Source: Catellatospora sp. IY07-71
GTDB taxonomy: Bacteria; Actinomycetota; Actinomycetes; Mycobacteriales; Micromonosporaceae
Direction of reading: 5' to 3'
Assembly (NCBI RefSeq): GCF_018326265.1
Contig: NZ_AP023360.1
Location: 7,003,001 to 7,067,000, forward strand
DNA: 64,000 nucleotides
A program made the position numbers and the translations under genes. Under the pieces are notes generated by a model, which saw only the letters and a program-made list of their open reading frames with translations, searched no databases and was not told the origin of the DNA. Positions 8,195-16,890 of the stretch are shown piece by piece. Each line of letters begins with the position of its first letter. Position 1 is the first letter of the stretch.

Positions 8195-10330
8195 TCAGCC
8201 CTTCATCGGGGCGCCGACGGCGGGGTCGCGGTCGTTGGTGAGGAACGTGGTGGCCGGCAGGCCGCCACCGGCGGGCCGGGCCCGCTGCGCGCCCGCCGGG
8301 TCGTCCTCGACCAGGGCGTCGGTGCTCCAGCCGGACTGGTTCCAGGAGTTGCCGTCCTGCACGGCGGTCGTGGACAGCCGCGCCTCGCGGGAGTTGCCCA
8401 GCGCCAGGTTGCCGCGGAACACCGCGCCGGAGTAGAAGAACGCGAACCCGTCCTTGCCGTTGCGGTACGCGGTGTTGCTGGTCAGCCGCAGCGTGCCCCG
8501 GTTGGCGCTCTCGGTGAAGCCGTAGCCGGTGTTGTCCCAGGCGGCGCTGTTGGTGACGACGTGCGCCACGGCGGGGGCCGGGTCGCCACCGCCGAGCCGG
8601 AAGCCGTTGCCCGCGCCGGGCACCGCCTTGGCCGGGTCCCGCCAGAGGTCGACGCCGTTGCCGTACGCCCAGCTGCGGTCGATCGTCACCGGGTCGGCGA
8701 AGTCGTGCAGGTCCAGCCCGTCGTCGACGTTGCCCCAGAACCGGCACCCGCGCACGGTGTTGCCGCCGCCGGTGCCGTACCTGACCGACAGCCCGTCGGC
8801 GTCGCCGCCCGCGTCGCGGTTGCGATAGAAGTCGCCGTCCACCACCTGGTTGTGCTCGGTGCCGGCGTCGCGCAGGGTCAAGCCGGTGCCGCCGTTGTCG
8901 TGCACGGACAGCCGCTCGAACACGTTGTGCCGGCAGGCCCCGCACACATACGCGTTGCGCGGCGCGTTGCGGATCTCCAGCCCGCGTACGGTCCAGTAGT
9001 CGGCGGTCTGCGTGATGAACCAGCTGTTGGAGCGCAGGTCGGCGGCGTCGAACACCGGCCGCTCCCCCGGCGCGGCGGTCAGCGTGATCCGCTGCTGGGC
9101 GGTGCCGTCGGTCTCGATCACGACCGGGTCGACGGCCCGGTAGGTGCCGCCCCGCGCGACGATCGTCTGGCCGGGCCGCGCCACGGAGACGGCCTTGGCC
9201 AGGCTCGCGTACGGGCGCGCGGCGCTGCCGTCGCCGTCGTCGCTGCCGTCCGGTGCCAGCTGGACCTCCAGCCGCACCGCGGCGGCGGTCGCCGACGGCG
9301 CGACCGACGGGGACGCCGCCGCGCTGCTCGCCGGGACCACCGATGGTGACGGGCTGGGCGGTGCGGCCTCCACCTGCGGTGACGTCTTCCCCGGCAGCAG
9401 TACGAGGACGGCGGCGACAGCCGCGGCCGTCCCGGCTGCGGTGCCCGCGGTCAGCGCCGGCTTCGCCCACAACGGCGCCAGCAGGCGCCCCCACCACCCC
9501 GCCTGCCCTGCCGCGAGCGCCGCGGCACCCGCGCCCGGGGCGGCCGCGTTCGCCAGCGCGGCGAGCAGTTCGTCGAGCGCCCCGGCGGAGACGGGCACCA
9601 ACCCGAGTCCGCCGAGGACGGCCTCGGTCGTGACCGGCGGGCGGCTCACCGCCTGGCAGCTCGGGCATTGCTCGATGTGCCGGTGCAGCCGCTTCTGCCA
9701 GCGGGGTTCGGCGCTGCCGTCCCAGCCGCGAGCCGCCGCGACGAGATCCTCGCAGCGGGGACGGGCCCGCCACGCGGCGAGCACGGCGCGGGCACGGATG
9801 AGGTGGGCGCGCATGCGCTGGATGCGTACCCCCGCGTGGGCGACCGTCAGACCGAGGGCGTCGGCGACCTCGGCGCGGCTGAGCGAGCCCGCGATCTCCT
9901 GCCACCACAGCGCCAGGACCCGGCGTTCCTCGGCGTCGAGCCAGCGGCTCGCGGCGAGCACGACCTCGCGCTCGGCGGCCAGCCGCACCCGGGCCAGGGT
10001 GTCGTCGGCGAAGTCGGCGTCCGGGTCGGGCAGCTCCGGCACGGTGCGGGCCTGGTCGGTGCGGCGCGCGCGTTCGCGGTCCTGGATCTGGCGGACGGCG
10101 ATGGCGACCAGCCACGACCGGAAGCGTTCCGGTTCGCGCAGCGACGGCAGCGCCTGCACGGCGCGCAGCATCGTCTCCTGGACCACGTCGTCGACGTCGG
10201 GGTGGCCGTGCAGGGCCCGGCCCACGATGTTGTACACGAGCTGCAGGTGCTCGGCGAGCAGCCGGGCCACGGCCTGCCGGTCCCCGGCTCTGGCCGCGAC
10301 GACGAGCGCGGGGTCCGCGAGCGTGTTCAT
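8195..10330 (-). CDS. Fused ECF sigma factor - zinc finger - transmembrane - pectate-lyase-like protein
   Basis: 711 residues from the ATG at 10330, chosen because GGCAGGAG lies just upstream; an in-frame ATG 36 bp further out has no such site. Residues ~10-95 are sigma region 2 (HPDVDDVVQETMLRAVQALP), ~125-190 region 4, and HIEQCPSCQ (~215-225) resembles an anti-sigma HxxxCxxC finger. One hydrophobic helix (~290-313) and a Pro/Ser/Ala linker follow, then a right-handed beta-helix with DUF1565/PL9-like features (DGSAARPYASLAKAV; repeated N-rich turns). This predicts a cytoplasmic sigma/anti-sigma unit tethered to an outside pectin-acting or pectin-sensing domain. Related ECF families with fused extracytoplasmic carbohydrate domains are known; whether this lyase domain is active is uncertain. 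It is divergent from a secreted pectate lyase, its natural target. Confidence 0.85.
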   Translation of the reverse strand: MNTLADPALVVAARAGDRQAVARLLAEHLQLVYNIVGRALHGHPDVDDVVQETMLRAVQALPSLREPERFRSWLVAIAVRQIQDRERARRTDQARTVPELPDPDADFADDTLARVRLAAEREVVLAASRWLDAEERRVLALWWQEIAGSLSRAEVADALGLTVAHAGVRIQRMRAHLIRARAVLAAWRARPRCEDLVAAARGWDGSAEPRWQKRLHRHIEQCPSCQAVSRPPVTTEAVLGGLGLVPVSAGALDELLAALANAAAPGAGAAALAAGQAGWWGRLLAPLWAKPALTAGTAAGTAAAVAAVLVLLPGKTSPQVEAAPPSPSPSVVPASSAAASPSVAPSATAAAVRLEVQLAPDGSDDGDGSAARPYASLAKAVSVARPGQTIVARGGTYRAVDPVVIETDGTAQQRITLTAAPGERPVFDAADLRSNSWFITQTADYWTVRGLEIRNAPRNAYVCGACRHNVFERLSVHDNGGTGLTLRDAGTEHNQVVDGDFYRNRDAGGDADGLSVRYGTGGGNTVRGCRFWGNVDDGLDLHDFADPVTIDRSWAYGNGVDLWRDPAKAVPGAGNGFRLGGGDPAPAVAHVVTNSAAWDNTGYGFTESANRGTLRLTSNTAYRNGKDGFAFFYSGAVFRGNLALGNSREARLSTTAVQDGNSWNQSGWSTDALVEDDPAGAQRARPAGGGLPATTFLTNDRDPAVGAPMKG

Positions 10331-10636
10331 CGATGCAACTCCTGCCGCGAAACGGTCCACGAACAAGATCTATTGAGGACCGCCGCCATCGTGACACGCC
10401 TCCGATCAGGCTGTAAAGACATCGGCGACCGCCATTGCTTCGGCTGGCGTTCAAACAAACCTCGCCGATTTCTGTTACGGCGAGGTGACCGGCCCGTCTA
10501 CCAGACAGCGACCCCGGCCGTGCCCGCGGCCGGACCGTCGCTACCGCCGGACGACCGGGCCGTCCGGCACCTTCCGTCCCGCGGCGGCGGCGTCCAGGCA
10601 GCGCCGCCCCGCAACCCTGTCCCGAAAGGACCAGCG
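10331..10636. promoter_or_regulatory. Divergent regulatory region between ECF-lyase fusion and pectate lyase
   Basis: 306 bp between two divergent starts. It contains an inverted repeat CCTCGCCG/CGGCGAGG (10460-10467 and 10478-10485, 10-nt spacer) that could be an operator or leader hairpin, and the ribosome site AAAGGA (10625-10630) of the pectate lyase. Promoters for both genes must lie here; I cannot assign -35/-10 boxes with confidence. Confidence 0.45.
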
Positions 10637-12142
10637 ATGCCCAGATCATCCCCGCCGACCGGCGTGCCCGGGCGGGGCCGCTCCCCGTGGCGCCGCCTGC
10701 TCTCCGGCGGTGTCGTGCTCGCGGCCACGGCGGCCACCGTCCTGGCCGTCGGCATGTCCACCGCCGAAGCGGCGACCCCGGCCGACGGCGGCGTCTACAC
10801 CCTGTCCTCGGCCTCCAGCGGCAAGTGCGTGAACGTGGCCGGCGCCTCGGCCGACAACGGCGCGCTGCTGCAGCAGATCGCCTGCAACAGCGCCCTCACC
10901 GAGCAGCAGTTCCGCGCCGCCGCCCAGTCCGGCGGCTACAACCTGGTCAACGTCAGGAGCGGCCGCTGCGTCGACGTGCCGAACAGCTCCACCACCTCCG
11001 GCACCCAGCTGCAGCAGTGGGGCTGCGGCGACGGCACCAAGACCAACCAGCAGTGGGTCTTCACCCCGTCGTCGGCGGCCGCCGGCAAGTACCTGATCCG
11101 CAGCGTCGCCACCAACCTCTGCCTCAGCAACAAGGACGGCTCCACGTCGGGCGGCAACCCGATCGTCCAGGAGACCTGCTCCGACATCGCCCGTCTGCAG
11201 TGGGCGTTCAACGCCGTCGGCACCGCCCCGTCCCCCTCCCCGACGTCGGGCCGGACCTGGTCCAACACCGCCGACGGGTTCGCCGCGGGCACCACCGGCG
11301 GCGCGGGCGGCACCACCGTCACCGTCACCAACCAGGCCGACCTGGTCCGCTACGCCGCCGCGAGCGAGGCGTACGTCATCCGGGTCAACGCCACGATCAC
11401 GGTGACGCCGTACGGCATGGAGATCCCGGTCAAGTCGAACAAGACGATCATCGGCGTGGGGAAGAACGGCCGGATCAAGAACGGCGGCTTCTTCCTCGGC
11501 GCGGGCACCCGCAACGTCGTCATCCGCAACCTCACCATCGGCGACACGCTGATGGCCGCGGACGACCCCGACGACAAGGACTACGACTACGACGGCATCC
11601 AGATGGACACGGCCGACCACATCTGGATCGACCACAACACCATCAGCCGCACTAACGACGGCCTGATCGACAGCCGCAAGGACACCTCGTACCTGACCGT
11701 GTCCTGGAACAACCTCGGCAACACCAACAAGGCGTTCGGCATCGGCTGGACCGAGAACGTAACCGCGCGGATGACGGTCCACCACAACTGGATCCACGAC
11801 ACCAACCAGCGCAACCCCAGCACCGACAACGTGGCGTACGCCCACCTGTACAACAACTACCTGCAGAACATCGCGTCGTACGGCAACCTGTCGCGCGGCG
11901 CGACGAAGATGGTGCTGGAGAACAGCTACTTCGAGAACGTGGCCAACCCGTACTACCCGGACACCAGCGCCGCGCAGCTGCGGGAGTCGGGCAGCATCCG
12001 GGTGAACTGCACCGGCAAGGCGTCGACCAACGGGTCGGCGTTCACTCCGGGCAGCTTCTACTCGTACACCCTCGACCCGGCCGCGAACGTGCCCGCGCTG
12101 CTGCGCACGTACACCGGACCGCAGGCCGACATCGGCAACTGA
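10637..12142 (+). CDS. Secreted pectate lyase (PL1) with ricin-type carbohydrate-binding domain
   Basis: 501 residues. A basic N-terminus and hydrophobic core with an Ala-rich cleavage region (to about residue 46) form a signal peptide. Residues ~47-190 are a CBM13/ricin-B domain with repeated Q-x-W units (QLQQWGCGDGTKTNQQWVF). Residues ~205-501 are a pectate lyase 1 beta-helix: DGIQMDTADHIWIDHNTIS carries the WIDH motif, followed by TNDGLIDSRKDTSYLTVSWN. It cleaves polygalacturonate by beta-elimination outside the cell. ATG at 10637 follows AAAGGA. It is divergent from the ECF sigma-lyase fusion, which may control it. A strong hairpin at 12149-12192 follows the gene. Confidence 0.92.
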   Translation: MPRSSPPTGVPGRGRSPWRRLLSGGVVLAATAATVLAVGMSTAEAATPADGGVYTLSSASSGKCVNVAGASADNGALLQQIACNSALTEQQFRAAAQSGGYNLVNVRSGRCVDVPNSSTTSGTQLQQWGCGDGTKTNQQWVFTPSSAAAGKYLIRSVATNLCLSNKDGSTSGGNPIVQETCSDIARLQWAFNAVGTAPSPSPTSGRTWSNTADGFAAGTTGGAGGTTVTVTNQADLVRYAAASEAYVIRVNATITVTPYGMEIPVKSNKTIIGVGKNGRIKNGGFFLGAGTRNVVIRNLTIGDTLMAADDPDDKDYDYDGIQMDTADHIWIDHNTISRTNDGLIDSRKDTSYLTVSWNNLGNTNKAFGIGWTENVTARMTVHHNWIHDTNQRNPSTDNVAYAHLYNNYLQNIASYGNLSRGATKMVLENSYFENVANPYYPDTSAAQLRESGSIRVNCTGKASTNGSAFTPGSFYSYTLDPAANVPALLRTYTGPQADIGN

Positions 12143-12148
12143 CGAACG

Positions 12149-12192
12149 AGGCGGCCTGCCGTGCGTACCTGGTGACGCACGGCCGGCCGCCT
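12149..12192. terminator. Bidirectional hairpin terminator
   Basis: 18-bp arms (12149-12166 and 12175-12192) pair with one mismatch around an 8-nt loop. It lies exactly between the convergent pectate lyase and TPR-like gene. There is no T-tract. Confidence 0.7.
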
Positions 12193-12195
12193 GCG

Positions 12196-13164
12196 TCAGG
12201 GCTGATCTGCGCCGGCTAGGTCGGCGGCCAGTGTCTCGGCCTCCGCCAGGCGGCGGGCGCAACGGCCGGGATGCTGCGCCTCGATCCGGCCGAGCATGTC
12301 CACCGCGCGGCGCGCGAAGCCGGCGGCCGGGCCGGGATCGAACGGGCGCAGCGCGTACCCCATGAAGAAGAGCGACGCCGCGAGCCCTTCATTGACCGGC
12401 TCGTACACGCCGCGGTCGGTCAGACCCTGCCAGACCGCCAGCGCGTCGGCCGCGGCCTCCCGGCCGTCCTGCCCCGCGTCGGTCAGGGTCAGCGCGAGCG
12501 CCCCGTGTGCCCAGCCGGCGCTGCCCTCGACGTACGGCGGGAATTTCGCGTACGCGACACGGCGGGCCAGCTCGACGGTCTCCCGGGCCAGGGCGAGGGC
12601 CTCGTCTCCCACACCGGCCCGGCGCAGCGCCATGGCCAGGTTCGCGTGCACGTGCACGCGCTCGACGTCCAGCGACGAGTCCAGCGGATACATCGCGAAG
12701 CTCACCACGATGTGGCGCCGCGCCTGCCGGAACCGGTACACGGCGCCCCTGTCGTCACCGAGACCGCTCAGCAGCAGGCCCAGGGTGAGGCTGGGACTGA
12801 TCGCGTGCCGGGGGTGGCGTTCGGCCAGCTTGTCGGCCGAGTCCGCCGCCTCTGCCGCGTACGGCACCGCCTCGGCGAGCCGGCCCATCAGGTGCAGCTG
12901 GTGGGCCATGAGCCGCAGCAGGCTGATGTGCCGCAACCGGTCCGCGCTCGAGATGATGTTGCCACGGGACCGGTCCAGCTCACGGCCGATCAGGTCGATC
13001 GCCTCGTCCGGGCGACCCGCGTCATGCAGCGTCTCCGCCCAGTCCGCCATGTCCGACGGCTGCCGGGCGGCGATCGTGCGGCGCCGGACGATGCTGTAGA
13101 TCCAGAACAGGCCGAGGGCCACCAGGAAGACGATGAAGAACCAGAACGACAGGTCGACGGACAT
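12196..13164 (-). CDS. Membrane-anchored TPR-like protein
   Basis: 322 residues. One N-terminal transmembrane helix (FWFFIVFLVALGLFWIYSIV, 7-26) is followed by a basic stop-transfer patch. The rest is all-helical with TPR-like pairs (ADWAETLHDAGRPDEAIDLI; LAMALRRAGVGDEALALARE; HGALALTLTDAGQDGREAA). It probably serves as a cytoplasmic protein-interaction scaffold at the membrane. The function is not recognised. Convergent with the pectate lyase; a second unknown minus-strand gene lies 93 bp upstream. Confidence 0.65.
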   Translation of the reverse strand: MSVDLSFWFFIVFLVALGLFWIYSIVRRRTIAARQPSDMADWAETLHDAGRPDEAIDLIGRELDRSRGNIISSADRLRHISLLRLMAHQLHLMGRLAEAVPYAAEAADSADKLAERHPRHAISPSLTLGLLLSGLGDDRGAVYRFRQARRHIVVSFAMYPLDSSLDVERVHVHANLAMALRRAGVGDEALALARETVELARRVAYAKFPPYVEGSAGWAHGALALTLTDAGQDGREAAADALAVWQGLTDRGVYEPVNEGLAASLFFMGYALRPFDPGPAAGFARRAVDMLGRIEAQHPGRCARRLAEAETLAADLAGADQP

Positions 13165-13257
13165 GAGGCAAGATCATAGGTGCCGGACAGCCCGGCCGTG
13201 GTCCTCCGTTGCGGCATACTCGCACCGGCCCGCGCGGCCGGAGACGTCCACCGTGAG

Positions 13258-14016
13258 CTACCGGTCCGGCCGTTCCTGCACCGCGCCGAGCACCGTGGTC
13301 GCGATGCGGGCAGCCGCGCCGGGTGGCACCTCAGCGTCCTGAGCCCGAGCCCCGCGGACCAGCAGCCGTAGCTCCTCGCCCAGCGCCGACGCCCGGTCCC
13401 AGCCCAGATCCGGAGCCAGCCAGCGCAGCCACTCGACGATACGTCCGATCTCGTGACGCTCCAACCAGGGACGGGCAGGGTCTGGACCGGACAGCAGGCC
13501 GATCGCCGTCCGCAGCCGCGCGTGGGGCACGTCGTGACCGTCCAGCACCAGACCCAGCTCCGCCGGCCGGGCCAGGTCACCTGTCTCGGCCGACAGCACC
13601 TCGAACAGCACCGGGCCGCCCGCCGGCGGCACCGCCCTGACCTGCGCCCCGCGGTCGATGTCGAGCCCGACGTGCACCCGCGAGGCATGCAGCGGATCGT
13701 CGACGCACACGACGACCCGCTGCACACCGGTCTGGTTGATCCGCTGCGCCCAGCGGCCGAGCCGTTCCAGGTCACCGACCCAGATCGTGTGGTCGGCGAG
13801 GTCGAGCTGACCGTCGAAGACCGGCTCACCGAGCAGCGGCATGGCGCCCGACCAGATGGCGACGCGCGTCAGCGCGGTCTGGCCGCGCGTCCGGATCACC
13901 ACGTGCCGGCCGTCGGCGCTCCCGGGCCCGTCGTCCCAGACCAGCTCGGGCCACTCCCCCGAGCCGATGATCACGAACGCGTGGTTGGCGTACACCTCCA
14001 CCGCTCCCGTCAGCAC
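13258..14016 (-). CDS. Hypothetical protein
   Basis: 252 residues, no recognised domain. The N-terminus is beta-rich (VEVYANHAFVIIGSG; VFDGQLDLADHTIWVGDLERL) and the middle has a possible ligand-binding stretch (RVVVCVDDPLHASRVHVGLDI). No signal peptide or membrane helix is visible. It is transcribed with or just before the TPR-like gene and is divergent from the YjbR-type gene at 14151. Confidence 0.55.
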   Translation of the reverse strand: MLTGAVEVYANHAFVIIGSGEWPELVWDDGPGSADGRHVVIRTRGQTALTRVAIWSGAMPLLGEPVFDGQLDLADHTIWVGDLERLGRWAQRINQTGVQRVVVCVDDPLHASRVHVGLDIDRGAQVRAVPPAGGPVLFEVLSAETGDLARPAELGLVLDGHDVPHARLRTAIGLLSGPDPARPWLERHEIGRIVEWLRWLAPDLGWDRASALGEELRLLVRGARAQDAEVPPGAAARIATTVLGAVQERPDR

Positions 14017-14150
14017 CAGTCCCTCCTCGGCTCCGGTCCGTGCGGGCCGGCGGTCCGCGACTGCGCAGCATAGGGCGTGGGCGCGACACCGGTTGCCGGC
14101 CCACCGATACGCTGTGGGCGTGCGGGAGCGGACTGGCGAGCGTGATCGTG

Positions 14151-14543
14151 ATGGCTGACGCCGACGACGTGCGCCGCCTGGCGCTCGCCCTGCCGGAGGT
14201 GGTCGAGATCGACAGCGAGGGCTTCGACTTCCGGGTCGCGAACAAGGGCTTCGTCTGGTCGTATCCGGAGCGCCTGCCGGGCCGCCCCCGGGTCATCCGC
14301 GCCGACATCGCCGTGCTCTATGTCGGCGACGAGGCGGAGAAGCAGGCGCTGCTGCTCGGAGAGCCGCAACGCTTCTTCACCACTCCGGCCTACGACGGCC
14401 TGCCCCTGGTCATGCTGCGGCTGGCACAGGTCGACGCCGAGCGCCTCGCCGAACTGGTCACCGACGCCTGGCGCATGCGCGCACCCGAAGAACTCGCCGC
14501 AGGCTTCGTCGAACCCGCACCACGGGACGTTGGACCGCACTGA
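14151..14543 (+). CDS. MmcQ/YjbR family protein
   Basis: 130 residues. The YjbR/CyaY-like fold is indicated by VRRLALALPEVVEIDSEGFD at the start, FRVANKGFVWSY, and the C-terminal LVTDAWRMRAPEELAAGF. The family is widespread and double-wing DNA-binding-like, but its role is unknown. The ATG at 14151 is chosen because family members begin with this helix; a GTG nine bases earlier is also possible. The next 149 bp contain a degenerate copy of the GTGTCGAAAC-type hairpin near 14600-14650. Confidence 0.75.
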   Translation: MADADDVRRLALALPEVVEIDSEGFDFRVANKGFVWSYPERLPGRPRVIRADIAVLYVGDEAEKQALLLGEPQRFFTTPAYDGLPLVMLRLAQVDAERLAELVTDAWRMRAPEELAAGFVEPAPRDVGPH

Positions 14544-14692
14544 ACGGCCGGTCACCCTAGGACGGCAGCCAGGCACCGCCGGACGATGCTCGCCACCTCG
14601 TGTCCGGACCTGATCCCAACGCCCACCTTCGGACACGAACTCGTGATCACGGCCGGTCCCGCGATCACCGGATCAGCCCTAAGCTGCCACCC

Positions 14693-15346
14693 GTGACGAA
14701 CGTGTACGACCTCGCGGCCGGGTTGCCTTCGATCGAGGTGCTGCGGCAGCGCGTCCAGGCGCTCGCCGTCCTGGACCGGATAATCGGCGGCGACTTCCCG
14801 TACTACGCGTATACCGGCTGGGGCCAGGACGAGGCCGGGTTGATGAGCGACGGCAGCGGCAACGAGTGGGCGATCGTGTTCAGCGCCGACGGCGCGTTCA
14901 TCCGCGTGTTCGACCACGAGTCGCCCATGTCCCCGTACCGCGATGCCGACCGCGAGTTGTGGCCCGGCCTGCTCGACGGCCTCCCGGCCCTGTTCGCCGC
15001 TCAACTGGACGAACCGGCGTTCGCGGACGAGGAAGGCGGGTTCCTGGCAACCGCGGTGCTGTGGCGGCACGGCACCGACGACCGGTGGCACGCCGGGACG
15101 GGCATCGACTTCCCCGGCCCGGACGGCTCGGAGCTGCTGGCGATCCTGCTCGACGACATCGCCGACCGGTACGTCGCGTTCGCCGAGGACTACTACGAGA
15201 CCGCGATCGACCGGTCGGCGGTCGCGCACGTGGTCGCCCACCAGCCCCTCACCGAGGCCGTGGTCCGCTCCCTGGACTCCCGCGCGTCCTTCGCCGAGCT
15301 GCGGGACGACGTCGCCGCGCTCGGCTACCCGGTCGCGGCCGGGTGA
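14693..15346 (+). CDS. Hypothetical protein
   Basis: 217 residues from the GTG at 14693; an upstream ATG at 14600 would add a low-complexity Arg-rich leader and run through a repeat remnant, so it is less likely. The protein is acidic and mixed alpha/beta (GSGNEWAIVFSADGAFIRVFDHESPMSPY; DRYVAFAEDYYETAID), similar in feel to Imm/SUKH-like cytosolic proteins but not assigned. Its TGA overlaps the GTG of the next gene, implying coupled translation. Confidence 0.55.
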   Translation: MTNVYDLAAGLPSIEVLRQRVQALAVLDRIIGGDFPYYAYTGWGQDEAGLMSDGSGNEWAIVFSADGAFIRVFDHESPMSPYRDADRELWPGLLDGLPALFAAQLDEPAFADEEGGFLATAVLWRHGTDDRWHAGTGIDFPGPDGSELLAILLDDIADRYVAFAEDYYETAIDRSAVAHVVAHQPLTEAVVRSLDSRASFAELRDDVAALGYPVAAG

Positions 15347-16236
15347 GGGCGGTGCGTCGGCTCAGGTCGTCCGAGGTCGCTGAACTTCCGGCGGCCGACG
15401 AGGAGGTCTGCGCGGCGACGGTCACGCTCTGGGGCCAGGTCGCCGTGCTGACCCGGGCGCGCTCCGTCGCGGAGACGCCGGTTCCGGGGACCGTCCACCT
15501 CGGCGACGGCGACGGGGGCTGGTCGGCGGTCGTGCTGCGCGGCCCGTCGGTCGGCTTCCCGCTCCTGGAGGTGCTGCCCGGTGGTGAGATCCTCGTGGTC
15601 GACGCGCGATGCCGGAGGTATCGGGACGGCACGGCCGACGACAACGCGCACGTCTTCGACGCCTCCGGCGCGCACGTGCGGTCGTTCTGCCTGGGGGACG
15701 GCATCGAGCAGATCGGCGTGGACGCCGCCGGCTCGATCTGGGTCGCTTACTTCGACGAGGGCGTCTTCGGCAATCTGGGCTGGTCTGACCCGCTCGGCGC
15801 GGCGGGGCTGGTGCGCTTCGCCGACGACGGCCGGCGGCTGTGGTCGTTCCAGCCGCCGCCGGGCACGGACATGATCGCCGACTGTTATGCCCTCAACGTC
15901 GACGCCCACACCACGTGGTTGTGTTACTACACCGACTTCCCGGTCGTACGGGTCACCGACGGCCGGGCACAGCTGCTCGGCTCGGCCCCCGTGCGGGGAA
16001 GCCGTGCGCTGGTGGCGTGCCGCGACGAGGTCGTCCTCGTGGGGAGCTATGACGACCCCTGCCTGCTGACCGGCTGCGAGCTGGCCGCGGACGGACTACG
16101 CGAGCAGGGCGCCACGGTGCTCCTCGACCCTGACGGCGCACCACTCAGCCTGTTTCGCGTCGTAGCCACCAGAGGAAGCCGGCTGTACGTGCGCGACGGC
16201 CGCCGAATCCTCTGCGCCGACCTCGCCGACCGGTAG
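15343..16236 (+). CDS. Hypothetical beta-propeller-like protein
   Basis: 297 residues from the GTG at 15343, overlapping the previous stop; a GTG at 15352 is an alternative. Repeated blade-like strands are visible (FPLLEVLPGGEILVVDARC; GIEQIGVDAAGSIWVAYFDEGVFG; GRLVRF-type and RVVATRGSRLYVRDG), as in NHL/WD-like propellers. No signal peptide or catalytic motif is seen. It forms a two-gene unit with the preceding unknown gene. A pseudogene fragment and a long hairpin follow. Confidence 0.55.
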   Translation: MRAVRRLRSSEVAELPAADEEVCAATVTLWGQVAVLTRARSVAETPVPGTVHLGDGDGGWSAVVLRGPSVGFPLLEVLPGGEILVVDARCRRYRDGTADDNAHVFDASGAHVRSFCLGDGIEQIGVDAAGSIWVAYFDEGVFGNLGWSDPLGAAGLVRFADDGRRLWSFQPPPGTDMIADCYALNVDAHTTWLCYYTDFPVVRVTDGRAQLLGSAPVRGSRALVACRDEVVLVGSYDDPCLLTGCELAADGLREQGATVLLDPDGAPLSLFRVVATRGSRLYVRDGRRILCADLADR

Positions 16237-16255
16237 CGGTCCGCGCTGGGGCCGG

Positions 16256-16351
16256 TCAGGTGGCCAGTGCGGCGGCCAGGCGGTCGCCGTCGGGCCACGG
16301 GCCGTGGCCGCTGGCGGACTCGATGTGCCCGGCGTCGCCCGCGTCGAACAT
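16256..16351 (-). pseudogene. Fragment of an RBBP9-type hydrolase (C-terminus only)
   Basis: A 31-residue frame reads MFDAGDAGHIESASGHGPWP, then DGDRLAAALAT and stop. This matches the catalytic-His end of the RBBP9/YdeN family, as in the intact gene at 5524-6051 (GGGHVNADSGLGSWPQG). The rest of the gene is missing; the frame upstream is broken and runs into the hairpin at 16393. It is best read as a decayed remnant. Confidence 0.65.
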
Positions 16352-16392
16352 AGAACTCCGTCACCGCCACCACCGGCCCCGCGGACCACGCG

Positions 16393-16457
16393 ATGATCGC
16401 GAGTTCGTGTCGAAACCTATGGCCAGACCTCAGGTTTCGACACGAACTCGCGATCAT
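16393..16457. terminator. Long hairpin (26-bp perfect arms), GTGTCGAAAC family
   Basis: 16393-16418 pairs perfectly with 16432-16457 around a 13-nt loop. It lies at a convergent junction between the propeller-like gene and the Dabb gene. Related hairpins occur at 25416-25482 and, split by the IS, at 3126-4676. No T-tract follows, so it may be a repeat element that also stops transcription. Confidence 0.75.
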
Positions 16458-16518
16458 GGGGCGAGGGGCGGTGCAGCGCGAGCGTGGCGCGGTGCGAGGG
16501 GCGGGCGGCCGGGGCGGG

Positions 16519-16800
16519 TCAGGTGGTGTAGTCGACGACGACGCGGGCGGCGAGGCGGGGGCGGAGCCACTGGGCGATCTCCAGGTGGGCCGGGTGCTTC
16601 TGGTATCCGGCCAGGCCCTCGGCGTCGGCGTGGGTGCTGACCATGCACAGGTGCGCCGAGACGGGAGTGTGCAGCTCATCGAGGTGCACACGCAAGCTGA
16701 GAATCTCCGGAACGTCACCGACCAGGCCTTCCAAAAGATCCTTAGCCTTGGCAGCATCGGCTGCGTCGGTGAACGTCATCAGCACTACGTGAGAAAGCAT
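16519..16800 (-). CDS. Dabb (stress-responsive A/B barrel) family protein
   Basis: 93 residues, the standard size of the dimeric alpha/beta-barrel Dabb family. MLSHVVLMTFTDAADAAKAK, HLCMVSTHADAEGLAGYQKHPAHLEI and the C-terminal VVVDYTT are typical, including the conserved HP before the last helix. Family members include olivetolic acid cyclase and stress proteins. It is divergent from the tetrapyrrole-like operon across 90 bp that hold a shared motif and a good -10 for this gene, so it may be a co-regulated ligand-binding or cyclase-like partner. Confidence 0.88.
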   Translation of the reverse strand: MLSHVVLMTFTDAADAAKAKDLLEGLVGDVPEILSLRVHLDELHTPVSAHLCMVSTHADAEGLAGYQKHPAHLEIAQWLRPRLAARVVVDYTT

Positions 16801-16841
16801 CACGACCCCTCTGGTCGACCCCTGTTGCGAACGCTCCGGCG

Positions 16842-16881
16842 AGTGTAGTTTTGGGAAACAGCGTTTCGCTAGGGGAACCGG
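16842..16881 (-). promoter_or_regulatory. Promoter/operator shared with the MFS gene
   Basis: The 28-bp block 16854-16881 differs at two positions from 39050-39077; both start GGAAACAGCGTTTCGCTA. On the minus strand, six bases after GTTTCC comes TACACT (16842-16847), a TANNNT -10; the MFS copy has TACGAT at the same spacing. The block therefore looks like an operator or activator site at the -35 region of the Dabb promoter, and it ends 10 bp before the start codon of the plus-strand operon. Confidence 0.6.
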
Positions 16882-16890
16882 AGACAGTGC

